A stretch of DNA of 37,750 nt from a virus. The position numbers and the translations under genes are program-made. The stretch lies in IMG/VR virus record IMGVR_UViG_3300047550_001190, positions 1 through 37,750 of that record. One strand, given 5' to 3'. The notes beneath the pieces were generated by a model. It saw nothing but the letters and a program-made list of their open reading frames with translations. It searched no databases and had not been told where the DNA came from. Shown here one piece after another: positions 7,121-15,865 of this stretch; position 1 is the stretch's first letter; every line of letters begins with the position of its first letter.

Positions 7121-7151
7121 ATAAAAAAACCGCTGAATTTCTTCAGCGGTT
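7121..7151 (-). terminator. Rho-independent terminator of the secreted-protein gene
   Basis: A perfect 10-bp stem AACCGCTGAA/TTCAGCGGTT with a four-base loop, followed on the minus strand by a T tract. It ends transcription after the gene at 7176-7511. Confidence 0.9.
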
Positions 7152-7175
7152 GATTAAATTAATTATTTTTTAATA

Positions 7176-7511
7176 TTATCTACGACCACGGTGACGATGA
7201 TGACCTCCACCTTGAGATCCGCCTACCCAAATTGTGCCTGTTACTGGAGAACGATAACAATCTTGACGATAATAGTTTACAACTGGAATAGTGCAAACTG
7301 GTTGAACTACCACAGATGGTGTATATACAACTTGTTGAACGACAACAGATTGCGACACAACTACTGGTTGGGAGACTACTACCGGAGCACATACAATTGA
7401 TGGTGCATATGCTTGTCCAATTCCAATAGAAACACCCCAACTAAACCCACCTGCGTGTGCTGTTGATGCCAAAATTAAAGCAGCGGCGACACCAACAATT
7501 GTTTTTTTCAT
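7176..7511 (-). CDS. Secreted valine-rich small protein
   Basis: A 111-aa protein with a textbook Sec signal peptide: MKKTIVGVAAALILASTAHA, predicted cleavage after AHA-GG. The mature part is dominated by Val/Pro/Ser/Gln repeats such as PVVVSQPVVVSQSVVVQQVV, has four Cys (VCAP, VCTIP, DCY among them) and ends in HHRHRGRR. I know no function. Similar composition occurs in small exported bacterial proteins, so acquisition from a host is possible. It has a strong AAGGA Shine-Dalgarno, a palindrome 18 bp before the ATG and its own terminator. Being periplasmic or surface-bound, it could act in lysis or in superinfection exclusion; both are guesses. Confidence 0.75.
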   Translation of the reverse strand: MKKTIVGVAAALILASTAHAGGFSWGVSIGIGQAYAPSIVCAPVVVSQPVVVSQSVVVQQVVYTPSVVVQPVCTIPVVNYYRQDCYRSPVTGTIWVGGSQGGGHHRHRGRR

Positions 7512-7529
7512 ATATTTCCTTTTTTATTA

Positions 7530-7546
7530 TTGTTAATTGCTAACAA
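7530..7546. promoter_or_regulatory. Palindrome upstream of the secreted-protein gene
   Basis: Inverted repeat TTGTTA-ATTGC-TAACAA, 18 bp upstream of the ATG. It could be an operator or a 5'-leader hairpin. No convincing -35/-10 pair is visible beside it. Confidence 0.35.
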
Positions 7547-7577
7547 AAATTAGACGTATGATTAGAAACAATATTCA

Positions 7578-7937
7578 TTAATGAGGTGGTGGTGTTCCAC
7601 TACCATTATTAAAAAACTTTTCTATCAAAAATGTCAACAATAACGATCCTAAAGTAGCACCCGCAGTAGCAATTCCAGTTAAATACCATTTAAAATACTC
7701 TAAAGCAATTACTTTATTATTTACTTCAGTAATACTTTTAGTCATGTGTGTTTCTAACTCCGTTATTCTTTTATATAAATTTGATTCGGAATTAGATACT
7801 TTATTTATAACTCTTTCATTGTTTTTTTCGACGGTATCTTTTACATCATCCAACGACGTTTTAACTTCTTGTAACTCGGTTTTGAGTCCAGAAAACACTG
7901 CGTCATAACTGTTGGGATTAAATTCTCCGTCACTCAT
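7578..7937 (-). CDS. Coiled-coil protein with C-terminal membrane segment (XhlA/holin-like)
   Basis: A 119-aa protein. Residues about 14-80 form a long heptad-like helix (LKTELQEVKTSLDDVKDTVE and on), then FKWYLTGIATAGATLGSLLL followed by TFLIEKFF forms one membrane span, ending in a short NNGSGTPPPH tail. This coiled-coil-then-TM layout is that of XhlA-type holin-associated proteins and of small phage membrane anchors. No lysozyme is recognised within the window, so the lysis role is unproven. It lies between the lysine-rich protein gene and the secreted valine-rich protein gene. Confidence 0.65.
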   Translation of the reverse strand: MSDGEFNPNSYDAVFSGLKTELQEVKTSLDDVKDTVEKNNERVINKVSNSESNLYKRITELETHMTKSITEVNNKVIALEYFKWYLTGIATAGATLGSLLLTFLIEKFFNNGSGTPPPH

Positions 7938-7948
7938 AACAATTTATA

Positions 7949-8590
7949 TTACTTTTTACGTGCCTTACCACCTTTAGTATATTTAACTACTAATTTTGAT
8001 AATCCTTTTGGTAATTTTGGTGGTTCGTATGATGGTTTTTTTGGTTTGTGATCTGATTGTTTTTCAAACTTATCTGCTGGACGCATAGGTTCGGTTGGAT
8101 CATCCTTTGCGTCATTCATTGGTTTGGCTTTTATACTCTTAACTACTTTATTATCTTTTTCTGGATCAACTAAATTTTGTTCTTCTGCTGCTTTGTCTGC
8201 TTTCTTACCACCTTCTTTATCTTTACTATTATCTACTGTTCTTTCGTAAGCATTGTCTACATAATTTAATTCTTTTGATCCAAGCCATTCTTTTACATAT
8301 TTCTTAACATCTTCAAATGGAACAAACATTACCTTTTGACGTTCAACACCATCTTTGAAATACTGTAAATCAAATATATCATGAACTATAGGACGAATAC
8401 TGATATGATGTGGTTCACATTGACATACATTGTAGTTGCCAGCATCATCAAAAGTAATAGGCTTTTTGATTTCTTTTGACAAAGATTCCATCATATCGGC
8501 CCATGTTCTGTCTACAGCGGTGGTTTTTTCTTCAATAACTTCTCTTACTATCTTTTTGACCGCTTTTTTGAGTTGTTCTCTATAATTCAT
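7949..8590 (-). CDS. Lysine-rich hydrophilic protein, 213 aa
   Basis: No family recognised. The N-terminus is an amphipathic basic helix (REQLKKAVKKIVREVIEEK), followed by a compact region of about 75 residues with CQCEPHHISIRP, then a long lysine/aspartate/proline-rich disordered tail ending LVVKYTKGGKARKK. Such a highly charged protein could bind DNA or be an internal virion or scaffold-type protein; this is inference only. The TATTTATA motif lies 18 nt before the ATG, which fits late expression, in contrast to the nrd genes just upstream. Confidence 0.65.
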   Translation of the reverse strand: MNYREQLKKAVKKIVREVIEEKTTAVDRTWADMMESLSKEIKKPITFDDAGNYNVCQCEPHHISIRPIVHDIFDLQYFKDGVERQKVMFVPFEDVKKYVKEWLGSKELNYVDNAYERTVDNSKDKEGGKKADKAAEEQNLVDPEKDNKVVKSIKAKPMNDAKDDPTEPMRPADKFEKQSDHKPKKPSYEPPKLPKGLSKLVVKYTKGGKARKK

Positions 8591-8608
8591 ACAATAATAT
8601 GTTCATCA

Positions 8609-8616
8609 TATAAATA
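8609..8616 (-). promoter_or_regulatory. TATTTATA motif, 18 nt before the lysine-rich protein gene
   Basis: Coding-strand CATATTTATATG in the short gap between the nrdB stop and the next ATG. Confidence 0.5.
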
Positions 8617-8646
8617 TGTTTGATATTAAAAAAATGATAATATTAT

Positions 8647-9708
8647 TTATAGTTTGAATCCATCAAAAGCATTCTCAGAAATAGTATTATCTACACCCTT
8701 TACATAACTACTCAACTCGGTTTCTTGAGGAGCCACTTGAAGCTTCTTGCTATCATAATAACTGTCCAACCATCCAGCCAGAGGATTGCTCTTAGCGTTT
8801 GGATACAACTTCTTATATCCAATACTTTGTAGTCGATTGTTACACAACCATTCAATATAGGTATTTAAACTATCATTGGTCAATCCTACGAGGTTACCCT
8901 TACTAAATAGATAGTTAGCCCAATCCTTTTCAGCCTCTACAGCAATCTTATATGCTTCGTATACCTTATCTTCAGACTTCTTAATAATATCTTGGAAACC
9001 TTCATCCTTATTCTCGGTCAAATAACGAAGAATATTTTGGGTAATAGCAACGTGTAGGTTTTCATCGCGACTGATAAACTTAATAATCTTGGCATTACCC
9101 TCCATCTTTCCACGATAACCAAAGTAGAAGCTACAAGCGAATGACACATAGAACACCAAACCTTCAGTGATCTGTGTTGCGAGAATAGCATCAAAGATCT
9201 GTTGACGAATATCATCCTTATCAGTTGCCAATAGAGCATCATACTTTTCACTAATAGCCTTGGCTCTCTTGACAATTTCTTTATCTTCAAGAATACTATC
9301 AAAAAACTTGGTAGCATCTGGATACACATTGTTCAAAATATAGGTGTAACTGTTGCTGTGGATGGTTTCAAAGAAACTCCAAGTGTTCATACAAATCTCT
9401 AGTTCTGGATTTGTTACATATTTCATCATCTGGTGAATACTACGACTTAACATACTGTCGGTCATAGTTTGAAACTTGAGATTACTATCAAATACAAATC
9501 GTTCTTCGTCAGACAAATTCTTATAGTCTGCAATGTCTTTGACCAAACTAACTTCCTGCGGTCTCCAAAAGAAATTCAACTGTTGATCATATAGATCGTA
9601 GAATTTAGGATACTTTTGTTTGTCATATCGTTGCAACGACAAATCATCTCCTAAAAAGATAGGATTTTTAGTTACGTCAATGTTGGATTTATTCAATACG
9701 GTTTTCAT
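8647..9708 (-). CDS. nrdB: Ribonucleotide reductase class Ia small subunit NrdB
   Basis: Small (R2) subunit of aerobic class I ribonucleotide reductase; it houses the diiron-tyrosyl radical that NrdA uses to make deoxynucleotides. With the start chosen here (353 aa), the iron ligands and radical Tyr align with E. coli R2: D84 (TMTDS), E114, H117 and Y121 (ETIHSNSY, E. coli ETIHSRSY), EGLVFYVSFACSF for the second helix, and RDENLH for the last Glu/His ligands. The C-terminus ends DGFKL, the expected tail that binds NrdA (E. coli NFQL). An ATG at 9735 would add nine residues but overlaps the end of nrdA; ATG 9708 has AGGA nine bases upstream and fits the family better. Confidence 0.95.
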   Translation of the reverse strand: MKTVLNKSNIDVTKNPIFLGDDLSLQRYDKQKYPKFYDLYDQQLNFFWRPQEVSLVKDIADYKNLSDEERFVFDSNLKFQTMTDSMLSRSIHQMMKYVTNPELEICMNTWSFFETIHSNSYTYILNNVYPDATKFFDSILEDKEIVKRAKAISEKYDALLATDKDDIRQQIFDAILATQITEGLVFYVSFACSFYFGYRGKMEGNAKIIKFISRDENLHVAITQNILRYLTENKDEGFQDIIKKSEDKVYEAYKIAVEAEKDWANYLFSKGNLVGLTNDSLNTYIEWLCNNRLQSIGYKKLYPNAKSNPLAGWLDSYYDSKKLQVAPQETELSSYVKGVDNTISENAFDGFKL

Positions 9709-9722
9709 ATGTAGTTTTCCTA

Positions 9723-12020
9723 TTATAGGGCACATGCTCCACTAGCACAACCACTTTCTTGTTCAATAGTTGGTTCTTGTTTTGTTACTTCAGACTTCTT
9801 TTCTTCCATTGCGGTTTGTTTATCACCATCATCAGTATTGGCATAATACAAATTCTTAATACCATACTTGTAAGCCAACAACATATCTTTAATTACTTCT
9901 TGAACTGGCACCTTGTTACTAGGATATCTTGAAGGAACATAATATGTGTTTGTGGAAATGCTCATATCAGTAAACTTCTGAATAGCAGCAGCAATCTTTA
10001 AATAGCCATCATTGTCAGGCATATCAAAAGCAAAGGTATAGTTTTCTTTAAACTTATCAATACCAGGCACAACTACAGGCAAGATGTTACTCTTACTGCC
10101 TTTAAAACTGATAGCACTACGAGGAGGTTCAATACCATTAGTAGAACTCTGAATAACACTACTTGATTCGACAGGCATACATGCGGTCAATGTTGAATGA
10201 CGCATTCCATGTTTCTTGATTTCTTCACGTAGACCTTCCCAATCCATGTGTAGTTTCTCTGTAATAAATTCATCAACATCTTTCTTATAAGTGTCAATAG
10301 GAAGAATGCCCAAATTAAACTTGGTCTTGTCAAACTTCTCACACTTACCAAGTTCTTTTGCCATTTGAACACTGGCTTCAATCAAGTAATAACTTTGTTT
10401 TTCCATCATCTTGGCAACAGCATTAGGTGCTTTTTTGTCCCAATACTTATATCCTTCACGGGCAAGATAAGCAGCCAAGTTACTTACACCAACACCAAGA
10501 CTACGACGCTTCTTAGCAAAGTTTTCAGCAGCAGGCACAAAATAATTCTGATGTTCAATTAGAGCGTCCAACATTCTAACAATAACGTCACAAACACTCT
10601 TCATTTCATCGTCATCCTTGATCTCCAACCAGTTGACGGCGGCCAAAATACAAACACCAATTTCACCATTTGGATCATTGACATCAGTAATAGGAATCAA
10701 TGGATGATTAACTTCCAAACATAGATTACTAGTATCAACTTGTTCAGTCCAACTACCATGATCGTTCGCGTGATCAACAAACATAGTATAAATACGACCA
10801 GTCTCAAGACGTTCCTTCGCCAACAAACCAATTAGTTCACGAGCAGGAATCTTCTTCTTGAATTTAATATTTTTATTAGCCTCAGCCTTTTCATACAACT
10901 CTTTGAAGTTTGAAAAACCAAAGCTATTCCACAAACTAGGACATTCATGATAACTAAACAATGTAACATCCTTGTTCTGTAGGAAACGTTCAAAGATCAA
11001 CTTATCTAATCCAATACAATAATCAAGTTTACGAACACGATTGTCATCAGTTCCTGCATTGTTCTTCAACACCATGATATCCATAATGTCATAATGAAAC
11101 CAAGCAAAATTAACGGTTGCACTGCCACCACGAATACCATTCTGGTGACAACACTTCACAGTGGACTCAAATGTCTTGGCAAAAGGAATAGGTCCAGTAT
11201 GAATAACTTCACCATTACGAATTGGAGCATTGGTGGCACGCAAACGAGAAAGGTTCAAACCAATACCATAACGACTTGCAGTGGCAAAACCTACCGCACT
11301 GTTGTTGCTGAAGATACTCTTGAGAGTGTCATCAACGGTGAATAGAGAACATGAAGCATAACTCTTCATTGGAGTTCTAACACCGGCCATAATTGGGGTT
11401 GGAAGATTAATTTTATGTTTGCTAAAATAGTTGTAAGCCTTCTTAACATAATCAAGTCTGTGATCTTTGTAGTCCTTGAAAAATGTCATGGCAATCAACA
11501 TATAAGCAAACTGTGGAGTCTCATAAATCTTCTTGGTAGATCTATTTTGGACCAAGTATTTATCACACAATTGTTTAATTCCAGCGTAAGTGAAATTAAA
11601 ATCACGGTCATGTTTCAGATATTCATCCAACTTATCAAACTCTTGCTTTGAATACCAATTTAAGATTTCATCATCATAAACCATGTGGTCAATGTTCGCC
11701 TTAACAAGGTCATACAACTTGGGAGGATTCTTTCCGCCCCAAACTTCTTTTCTCAAATGATAATTCAACAATCGTGAAGCAACATATTGATAGTTAGGTT
11801 TTTCCTCACTAATCAAATTGGCAGCTGCTTCAATCAACATGGCATGAATATCTTTTGAAGACATTCCATCAAAGAAACTGAGATGTGCATTCATCGCAAC
11901 TTCTTCAAAACCAACACCTTTTATATCTTCGGTAGACCATTGCAAAACTTTATTGATTTTGTCTGCATTGAATTTTTCTACCTTTCCACTACGCTTCTTA
12001 ATAAAAATCTCTTTATTCAT
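9723..12020 (-). CDS. nrdA: Ribonucleotide reductase class Ia large subunit NrdA
   Basis: Large (R1) subunit, 765 aa, converting ribonucleoside diphosphates to deoxy forms for phage DNA synthesis. An ATP-cone regulatory domain occupies the first 90 residues (MNKEIFIKKRSGKVEKFNAD). Catalytic residues are all present: C224, the redox partner C457, the thiyl radical C434 with E436 in SNLCLE, N432, the GIEPPR loop, and radical-transfer tyrosines Y725-Y726. The C-terminal tail ends GCASGACAL, holding the shuttle cysteines C758 and C763 (E. coli ends CESGACKI). nrdB follows directly. The closest well-known relatives by pattern are the E. coli/T4 type Ia enzymes, not class Ib. Confidence 0.96.
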   Translation of the reverse strand: MNKEIFIKKRSGKVEKFNADKINKVLQWSTEDIKGVGFEEVAMNAHLSFFDGMSSKDIHAMLIEAAANLISEEKPNYQYVASRLLNYHLRKEVWGGKNPPKLYDLVKANIDHMVYDDEILNWYSKQEFDKLDEYLKHDRDFNFTYAGIKQLCDKYLVQNRSTKKIYETPQFAYMLIAMTFFKDYKDHRLDYVKKAYNYFSKHKINLPTPIMAGVRTPMKSYASCSLFTVDDTLKSIFSNNSAVGFATASRYGIGLNLSRLRATNAPIRNGEVIHTGPIPFAKTFESTVKCCHQNGIRGGSATVNFAWFHYDIMDIMVLKNNAGTDDNRVRKLDYCIGLDKLIFERFLQNKDVTLFSYHECPSLWNSFGFSNFKELYEKAEANKNIKFKKKIPARELIGLLAKERLETGRIYTMFVDHANDHGSWTEQVDTSNLCLEVNHPLIPITDVNDPNGEIGVCILAAVNWLEIKDDDEMKSVCDVIVRMLDALIEHQNYFVPAAENFAKKRRSLGVGVSNLAAYLAREGYKYWDKKAPNAVAKMMEKQSYYLIEASVQMAKELGKCEKFDKTKFNLGILPIDTYKKDVDEFITEKLHMDWEGLREEIKKHGMRHSTLTACMPVESSSVIQSSTNGIEPPRSAISFKGSKSNILPVVVPGIDKFKENYTFAFDMPDNDGYLKIAAAIQKFTDMSISTNTYYVPSRYPSNKVPVQEVIKDMLLAYKYGIKNLYYANTDDGDKQTAMEEKKSEVTKQEPTIEQESGCASGACAL

Positions 12021-12037
12021 AAATTTGTTACAATGGT

Positions 12038-12045
12038 GATAAATA
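12038..12045 (-). promoter_or_regulatory. TATTTATC motif, 17 nt before nrdA
   Basis: A one-base variant (TATTTATC) of the intergenic motif, in the 114-bp gap between the helicase gene and nrdA. That gap shows T- and A-rich tracts but no clear sigma70 promoter or terminator. Confidence 0.35.
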
Positions 12046-12134
12046 ACTATGACTTAAAAATGCCTTCGTGAACGATCTGACAAATAATTTTTTAAACTTT
12101 TTTTGACAGGTTTTTCACGATGACATACTATGAA

Positions 12135-13520
12135 TTATTCTTCATCCTCATCAGTGTTGTGTGCATTCCATTTGTTCTTCAAAATCTTCTTGACTTGGTT
12201 TTCACCATCCATCATTTCATTTTGAAGAGCCATACCTTCACGACTATTTTCAGCATAAATCTCAATTTGACCACATCCTGCATTCATTTTGCTTGGGAAT
12301 GTCAAACCATCTGGACCGAAACGATTTTTGATAATGTGAAAACGTGCAGTGTGGTTGACTTTATCGGTAACTTTACGACTTAGACTCATTACAAAGTCGG
12401 CAGTCATGATCTTACGATAACTATCTGCGATATTGTTTGCCTGAATAATATCCTCATCCATAGCTGCTCTATTTGACTGTGAAGCACTCCAAATAGGCAC
12501 TTGAAGTTCGCCTGCAATACTTCGAAGTTCTTCATAAATACCACCAGCTTCTTGATAACTGTTACTATTGCGATCACTGTGAATTGGTCGAAGAATATCA
12601 GCATAATCAACAATAATCATATCAATTTTGGTTCCAAGTGTATGAATACGTTCACAATGTGCCTTCAAACTATGAGCTGATACCGTCTTGATTGGGAAAT
12701 ACTTGATCTTTAACTTACCAGGCACTTCGTTGATCTTTTGTTTAACAACATCAACATTGTTACGAATATTCTGGAAGTCGATACCAGTGAAACAACTGTC
12801 ATATCGAAGACCAACATAATTCTCGTTCAACTCAAGAGTAAAATGTAAAACATTCTTACCTTGTTTCATTGCTTCCGCACCCAACTTAGACAATACCCAA
12901 CTCTTACCACTACCTGCACATGCAGTAATAATACCAAGTTCGCCAGGTCCAAGACCACCATCCATAAGTGCATCAATTACTTCCCAATTGGTCTTGATTG
13001 AATTTCTTGCCATCACAGTCATACGTTTCTCAACGTCTTCTTCATATGAATGACCAAGATTACGTTCCATACCAGCCTTAAGAGCTTCATCAACCTTGCT
13101 CTTGATCTTTTCATACTCACCAGTCACCAACAAATCAACTGCTTCATTGATGGCATTCTTCAACTTTTGATTCTTACAGAATTCCAAGAACTGTTCCTTG
13201 ATATAAGTCAAGTCACCATCATTCATCTTTTGATATACCACCTTGAGATTGTTGACGATACTTGCCTTTAAAGCTTCATTGGTCACAGACTCAAGTTGAA
13301 CCTTGAATACATTTAGAGTAGGCAAATCACGATATTCATTAAAATAACTGATACTCTGTTTTACAATCCAACGATGTGCTTCATTTTCAAAGAATTCTGG
13401 TTCAACAATATCTGTCAAACGTTCGATGAATGGTCTATCAGATACAAGACCAGAGATGCACTTGATTTGAAATTCACTTCCAAACTTCTTTAGGTTATCA
13501 ATAATAATTTTCTCGCTCAT
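12135..13520 (-). CDS. Replicative DNA helicase (DnaB/gp41-like)
   Basis: A 461-aa DnaB-type hexameric helicase that unwinds DNA at the phage fork. The N-terminal domain (about 1-150) is helical. The RecA-like motor has Walker A ACAGSGKS (200-207), Walker B MIIVDYAD with D305, and the sensor segment ASQSNR (346-351). Length matches T4 gp41 (475 aa). The C-terminus ends in acidic TDEDEE, a possible protein-contact tail. It lies between the 5'-3' exonuclease and nrdA in the DNA-metabolism block. A weak promoter candidate lies in the 75-bp gap upstream. No primase is recognised in the window. Confidence 0.92.
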   Translation of the reverse strand: MSEKIIIDNLKKFGSEFQIKCISGLVSDRPFIERLTDIVEPEFFENEAHRWIVKQSISYFNEYRDLPTLNVFKVQLESVTNEALKASIVNNLKVVYQKMNDGDLTYIKEQFLEFCKNQKLKNAINEAVDLLVTGEYEKIKSKVDEALKAGMERNLGHSYEEDVEKRMTVMARNSIKTNWEVIDALMDGGLGPGELGIITACAGSGKSWVLSKLGAEAMKQGKNVLHFTLELNENYVGLRYDSCFTGIDFQNIRNNVDVVKQKINEVPGKLKIKYFPIKTVSAHSLKAHCERIHTLGTKIDMIIVDYADILRPIHSDRNSNSYQEAGGIYEELRSIAGELQVPIWSASQSNRAAMDEDIIQANNIADSYRKIMTADFVMSLSRKVTDKVNHTARFHIIKNRFGPDGLTFPSKMNAGCGQIEIYAENSREGMALQNEMMDGENQVKKILKNKWNAHNTDEDEE

Positions 13521-13538
13521 TGGTTAATTCTTTCGATG

Positions 13539-13568
13539 TGACTATGCTACACTACATGCGTAGCTTCA
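13539..13568 (-). promoter_or_regulatory. Possible promoter for the helicase gene, with hairpin
   Basis: Minus strand TTGATG, 17-bp spacer, TAGCAT; each box matches four of six consensus bases. The spacer and -10 also form a GCTAC/GTAGC inverted repeat. Tentative; positions are approximate. Confidence 0.35.
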
Positions 13569-13595
13569 TCAATTTTTTATAAACTGTTTGTTTTG

Positions 13596-14663
13596 TTACA
13601 GAACGAAACTGTTGACTTTACCCCAAGTTTCGTTTAACCATACCATGTAGTTGGGTAGGTTGTTCCACATTTTATCCTCGTTGATTAATCTACTAAATGC
13701 TAGTTTATTAATTTGAGGAATTGGTTTTTGAATAATTTCTTCTATACGAAGTTGCGTGAAAGATTGAATCTGCGTATTTTTCAATTGCATCAATTCAAAA
13801 TTTCTCTCCATTGTCAACTTTTCATTCAATACCTTTTCGTATAGTTTGTATTTACCTTTGTTGTTTTCTGAAAAGTTATAAATTTCTTGCAGTGAAGCCT
13901 GACGTTCATCGGTAAGAAATGGAAAACACTTGATGATTGTTTTTAATCCAGCGCCATTGATGCCTGGAATGTTATCACTTTCATCACCTTCCATTGTTCT
14001 ATAGAATATGAAATTATTACAAGTGATTCCATATTCATCAACAATTTCTTTACATCCAAATATTTTCTTCTTGGTAGGACTCCAAATCTTAATTTTGTCA
14101 CTGGCAAGTTGTAGGAAGTCCTTATCAGACGACATAATTGTGACATTACTGTCTTTGAAAGTTTGTTCAGCCAAATAAGCAATAGTATCATCTGCCTCAA
14201 TATTATCAATTGCCATCACAGTAATTGGTAATACATCAAGATAATTGATTAATCTCAACAACTCCATCTTGAGATTCTTTTGTTCAATATCACTATCAGA
14301 CATTTCTTCGTAGGTTCTGTTGAACTTGATACGAGTCTTACGTCCCTTCTTATATTCTGGATAAATCTTACGTCGTTTTTGACTACCACCATTACCATCA
14401 AATACAACAATAACTCTGGTAGGATTTAATAATTTAATGGCATACCCAACACTCTTCAAGAATCCAGCAATGCCACCAGTGTGCATACCATCATCATTCA
14501 TAGATGGCACAGCCATAAATGAACGGATAAAAGTATTCAAACCGTCTACAATAAGGATGTCAGAGTTGGTGGTTTTTTGAAGACCACCAACTCCAACTTC
14601 ATCCTTTATGTTCTCAAATAAAGAGAACAACTTCTTTTTTTCGTTGGAAGTAAATCCACTCAT
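13596..14663 (-). CDS. 5'-3' exonuclease / flap endonuclease (T4 RNase H-like)
   Basis: A 355-aa FEN-family nuclease that removes RNA primers and 5' flaps during lagging-strand synthesis. The acidic metal-binding residues of the family can be read in order: D40 (LIVDGLN), D89 (VVFDGNGG), E156, D158 and D159 (IEADDT), D180 and D182 (SSDKD), D227 and D230 (EGDESDNIPG). The last segment continues as INGAGLKT, the helix-hairpin-helix region. A stretch of about 28 residues precedes the first conserved block. T4 RNase H is about 305 aa. The gene starts two bases after the recA stop, so the two are translationally linked. Because the PolA-like protein lacks this domain, this nuclease presumably supplies the activity separately. 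Confidence 0.9.
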   Translation of the reverse strand: MSGFTSNEKKKLFSLFENIKDEVGVGGLQKTTNSDILIVDGLNTFIRSFMAVPSMNDDGMHTGGIAGFLKSVGYAIKLLNPTRVIVVFDGNGGSQKRRKIYPEYKKGRKTRIKFNRTYEEMSDSDIEQKNLKMELLRLINYLDVLPITVMAIDNIEADDTIAYLAEQTFKDSNVTIMSSDKDFLQLASDKIKIWSPTKKKIFGCKEIVDEYGITCNNFIFYRTMEGDESDNIPGINGAGLKTIIKCFPFLTDERQASLQEIYNFSENNKGKYKLYEKVLNEKLTMERNFELMQLKNTQIQSFTQLRIEEIIQKPIPQINKLAFSRLINEDKMWNNLPNYMVWLNETWGKVNSFVL

Positions 14664-14665
14664 GA

Positions 14666-15805
14666 TTATTCTTCAGCGCCAGCGTCTTCTTCGTCAGTAG
14701 CCACTTGAGCATCTTCAACAATCTTGCTATTAGGATCCTTATACTTCATTACAACTGCGTCACAAATCTTCAAGTAAATTTCTTCCTTGAGTTTTGAATC
14801 ACTCTGCAATGTAGCAATAAAGTCCTTAGATTGGAACTTCCAGTCGGTGCCATCAACCTTTTGATAAGTATAATAAGCACCCGCTTGTTTTACTAGACCA
14901 TTGTCCTTAAGGACTTTGATCCAACTACTATAGTCTGCAATTCCGCTATCGAAGTAGATATCGAAATTTGCAGTGCGTTGTGGTGGACCCATTCTGTTCT
15001 TAACAACCACTGCCTTACACTCATTACCGATGATTTCCTCACCTTTCTTGAGCTTGCCAGCATTATTAAGACGAACACGAACACTACAATGATAAGCTAG
15101 AGCCTTACCACCACTGACTACATACTTGTCTCCAAATGCCATAGCATTTAGATTCTGACGTAGCTGATTGGTGAAGATTGTGAGAACCTTCTGTTTACCA
15201 ATCATGTTGGTGATCTTTCTCATAGCCTTACTGATAATGATACTCTTACCAGTTGCATAACCATCCTTACCATGTTCACTCTCAAGTTCTGCCTTGGTTG
15301 AAGCAGCTGCTACAGAATCAACGATAATAGTAAGAATACGATCCTTATTGCTCTTACGAACAATAGCGATCATTTTTTCTATCTGTTCGAAAATATCTTC
15401 AACGGTTTCACATTGAACATACAACATCTTCTTGAGATCTACACCCAAACTTGTCCAGAACTCAGGCGACCCAGCATTTTCCGTATCAATAAGAACTGCC
15501 ATTCCGCCTTTCTTTTGAGTTTCCGCAACAACATGTGCCGAAATAAGACTCTTACCAGTTCCTTCCAATCCATTGAACTCAACCATTCTGCCAACTGGCA
15601 AACCACCGTGTGGTCTATTGCTAATCGCGAGATCTAGGATAGAAGACCCTGTGCTAATCCAATCTGTGATATCAGTTGGATTGTCTTTTTCATCCAGAGT
15701 ATATGCAATCTTTCCTCCATCCTTGTTAGCCTTATTAAGCTCGGTTTGGAGTAAATCGATTAGATCATCTCTGTCTGAATTTTGTGCGTTTGATTTCTTT
15801 GCCAT
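14666..15805 (-). CDS. RecA/UvsX recombinase
   Basis: A 379-aa strand-exchange protein. Walker A is GLEGTGKS (79-86) and Walker B is ILTIIVDSVAA. NQLRQNLNAMAFGDKYVVSG, then GKALAYHCSVRVRL, match RecA L2 and the following strand. The tail is acidic (DEEDAGAEE). Several blocks read more like bacterial RecA than T4 UvsX, but it occupies the UvsX position beside gp32-type SSB, and would drive recombination-dependent replication and repair. A GC-rich hairpin with a short T run separates it from the SSB gene and may reduce read-through. Confidence 0.92.
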   Translation of the reverse strand: MAKKSNAQNSDRDDLIDLLQTELNKANKDGGKIAYTLDEKDNPTDITDWISTGSSILDLAISNRPHGGLPVGRMVEFNGLEGTGKSLISAHVVAETQKKGGMAVLIDTENAGSPEFWTSLGVDLKKMLYVQCETVEDIFEQIEKMIAIVRKSNKDRILTIIVDSVAAASTKAELESEHGKDGYATGKSIIISKAMRKITNMIGKQKVLTIFTNQLRQNLNAMAFGDKYVVSGGKALAYHCSVRVRLNNAGKLKKGEEIIGNECKAVVVKNRMGPPQRTANFDIYFDSGIADYSSWIKVLKDNGLVKQAGAYYTYQKVDGTDWKFQSKDFIATLQSDSKLKEEIYLKICDAVVMKYKDPNSKIVEDAQVATDEEDAGAEE

Positions 15806-15820
15806 AACGTGTATAACTAG

Positions 15821-15851
15821 AAAACCGGTGGCGTATAAAAACCGCCACCGG
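15821..15851 (-). terminator. Terminator-like hairpin between SSB and recA
   Basis: A 9-bp GC-rich stem CCGGTGGCG/CGCCACCGG with a 9-base loop, followed on the minus strand by TTTT. The T run is short, so partial termination (SSB made in excess over RecA) is likely. Confidence 0.6.
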
Positions 15852-15865
15852 CTTAATTTAATTTT

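Noticed and set aside
9709-9735. Longer NrdB start at 9735
   Set aside because: It overlaps the end of nrdA and lacks a ribosome binding site; ATG 9708 has AGGA upstream and aligns better with the family.
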